Positions 12,475-13,025 of a DNA stretch of 13,025 nucleotides are shown in pieces. Positions within the stretch are counted from its first letter, which is position 1, and every line of letters begins with the position of its first letter. The stretch spans positions 1 through 13,025 of the forward strand of contig JAEWOZ010000035.1 in NCBI GenBank assembly GCA_023399505.1. Direction: 5' to 3'. The notes under the pieces were generated by a model. That model saw nothing but the letters and a program-made list of their open reading frames with translations, was not told the DNA's origin and made no database searches. This DNA comes from Fusobacteriota bacterium. Its GTDB lineage: Bacteria; Fusobacteriota; Fusobacteriia; Bac17; JAEWOZ01. The position numbers were made by a program, and so were the translations under genes.

Positions 12475-13025
12475 TCAATTGTAATTTTTTATAAAATTTT
12501 CTAATCTCTCAATTAGTAAAATGTGTTTTTCTTCTTTTAACATTTCGTTAATTAAATTTAAGAATATTTTAACTTTATTCTCATCCATTTTCTCTAGAAT
12601 TTTTAAGTTTAGTTTTAAAACCTCTGGAGTAGAAGCAGAGTATTTAAAAAGTATTTTTAAAACTTTTTTATCTTTTTTATGAATAATTTGTTTTAAGGCA
12701 TATTTAACAAATTTTTCTATAGGAGCACCTCCTAAAATTAAAGTTTTAGTAGCTTCTAGAAAGTTTTGATGATAAGATATCATTAAAGCATTCTTACCTT
12801 TTCCATATCCGCTTTTAACTTTTTGATTAAAATCCGCTTTATACTTTATAAGCTCTTCTATTATTGAAACTTTATCTTCTAGTTTTAGACCATATGAAGA
12901 GGAAAAAAACATTTCATCTGAAAAAATAAAGCGCGTCATTTTGGTTACTGCTAGAGTTAAAACGTTATTTCCACAATTGGCAGCATAATTAATTTTAGCT
13001 CCTCTTTCTAAAAGCATTTTTAAAG
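12475..13025 (-). CDS. Second ankyrin-repeat protein, C-terminal part (5' end beyond window)
   Basis: The frame is open to the right edge: codons before the first in-window ATG read FKMLLERGAKI, the end of an ankyrin helix, so the true start is outside. About 183 residues remain. One clear unit starts FKMLLERGAKINYAANCGNNVL, followed by longer, more divergent units (LIKYKADFN-KGKNALMISY, LILGGAPIEKF), and the last about 75 residues form a non-ankyrin helical tail ending LIERLENFIKNYN. No near-identical DNA repeats are seen here, unlike the gene at 4107-6320. Whether it also has a lipoprotein signal cannot be seen. It ends 64 nt before the trxB start, with no terminator visible. Confidence 0.85.
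   Translation of the reverse strand, partial: LKMLLERGAKINYAANCGNNVLTLAVTKMTRFIFSDEMFFSSSYGLKLEDKVSIIEELIKYKADFNQKVKSGYGKGKNALMISYHQNFLEATKTLILGGAPIEKFVKYALKQIIHKKDKKVLKILFKYSASTPEVLKLNLKILEKMDENKVKIFLNLINEMLKEEKHILLIERLENFIKNYN

Noticed and set aside
1..13025. Mobile element, prophage or integration at the tmRNA gene
   Set aside because: tmRNA genes are common integration sites, but no integrase, transposase or repeated tmRNA 3' end was seen in the window.

Overview
The window reads as chromosomal DNA of a very AT-rich bacterium that uses the standard genetic code (TGA is a stop in at least two genes, Trp is TGG). Best guess is Fusobacteriota, perhaps the Leptotrichiaceae (Leptotrichia/Sneathia/Streptobacillus type). 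The reasons are the base composition, short signal peptides of the Lys-then-Phe/Ile/Leu type, a lipoprotein-type ankyrin protein, and a SpoVS protein with no sporulation genes around it. This is inference from composition and gene content; Brachyspira or a low-GC clostridium is not excluded.

Left part (1-3810): a patatin-like gene runs off the left edge (minus), followed rightward by the trans-translation pair ssrA (tmRNA, 240-582) and smpB (584-1036), both minus and only 1 nt apart. Back-to-back promoters (1069-1138) drive smpB leftward and, rightward, a two-gene operon of membrane exporters (MFS, then MATE, overlapping by 8 nt), which ends at a clear hairpin terminator.

Middle part (3810-9290), all minus: an ankyrin-repeat lipoprotein of 737 residues, preceded by three tandem Shine-Dalgarno-like hexamers, and upstream of it an 808-residue seven-helix receptor of the 7TMR-DISM type whose cytoplasmic part looks like a histidine kinase that has lost its ATP-binding signatures. 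Upstream of the receptor, in the same predicted transcript, is an 18-codon ORF with a near-perfect Shine-Dalgarno sequence, whose stop codon sits in a hairpin. This peptide/receptor/ankyrin cluster is the least conventional part of the window.

Right part (9284-13025): an unrecognised 109-residue helical protein (minus), a divergent 56-residue single-span membrane protein (plus), then on the minus strand a one-domain YigZ/IMPACT protein, spoVS with its own promoter and a long leader, a degenerate LytM/M23 envelope protein, an AhpF-like short thioredoxin reductase, and the 3' part of a second ankyrin-repeat gene that leaves the window. trxB and the LytM-like gene are 1 nt apart and so form an operon. 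No transposase, phage gene, CRISPR array, rRNA or ordinary tRNA was seen.
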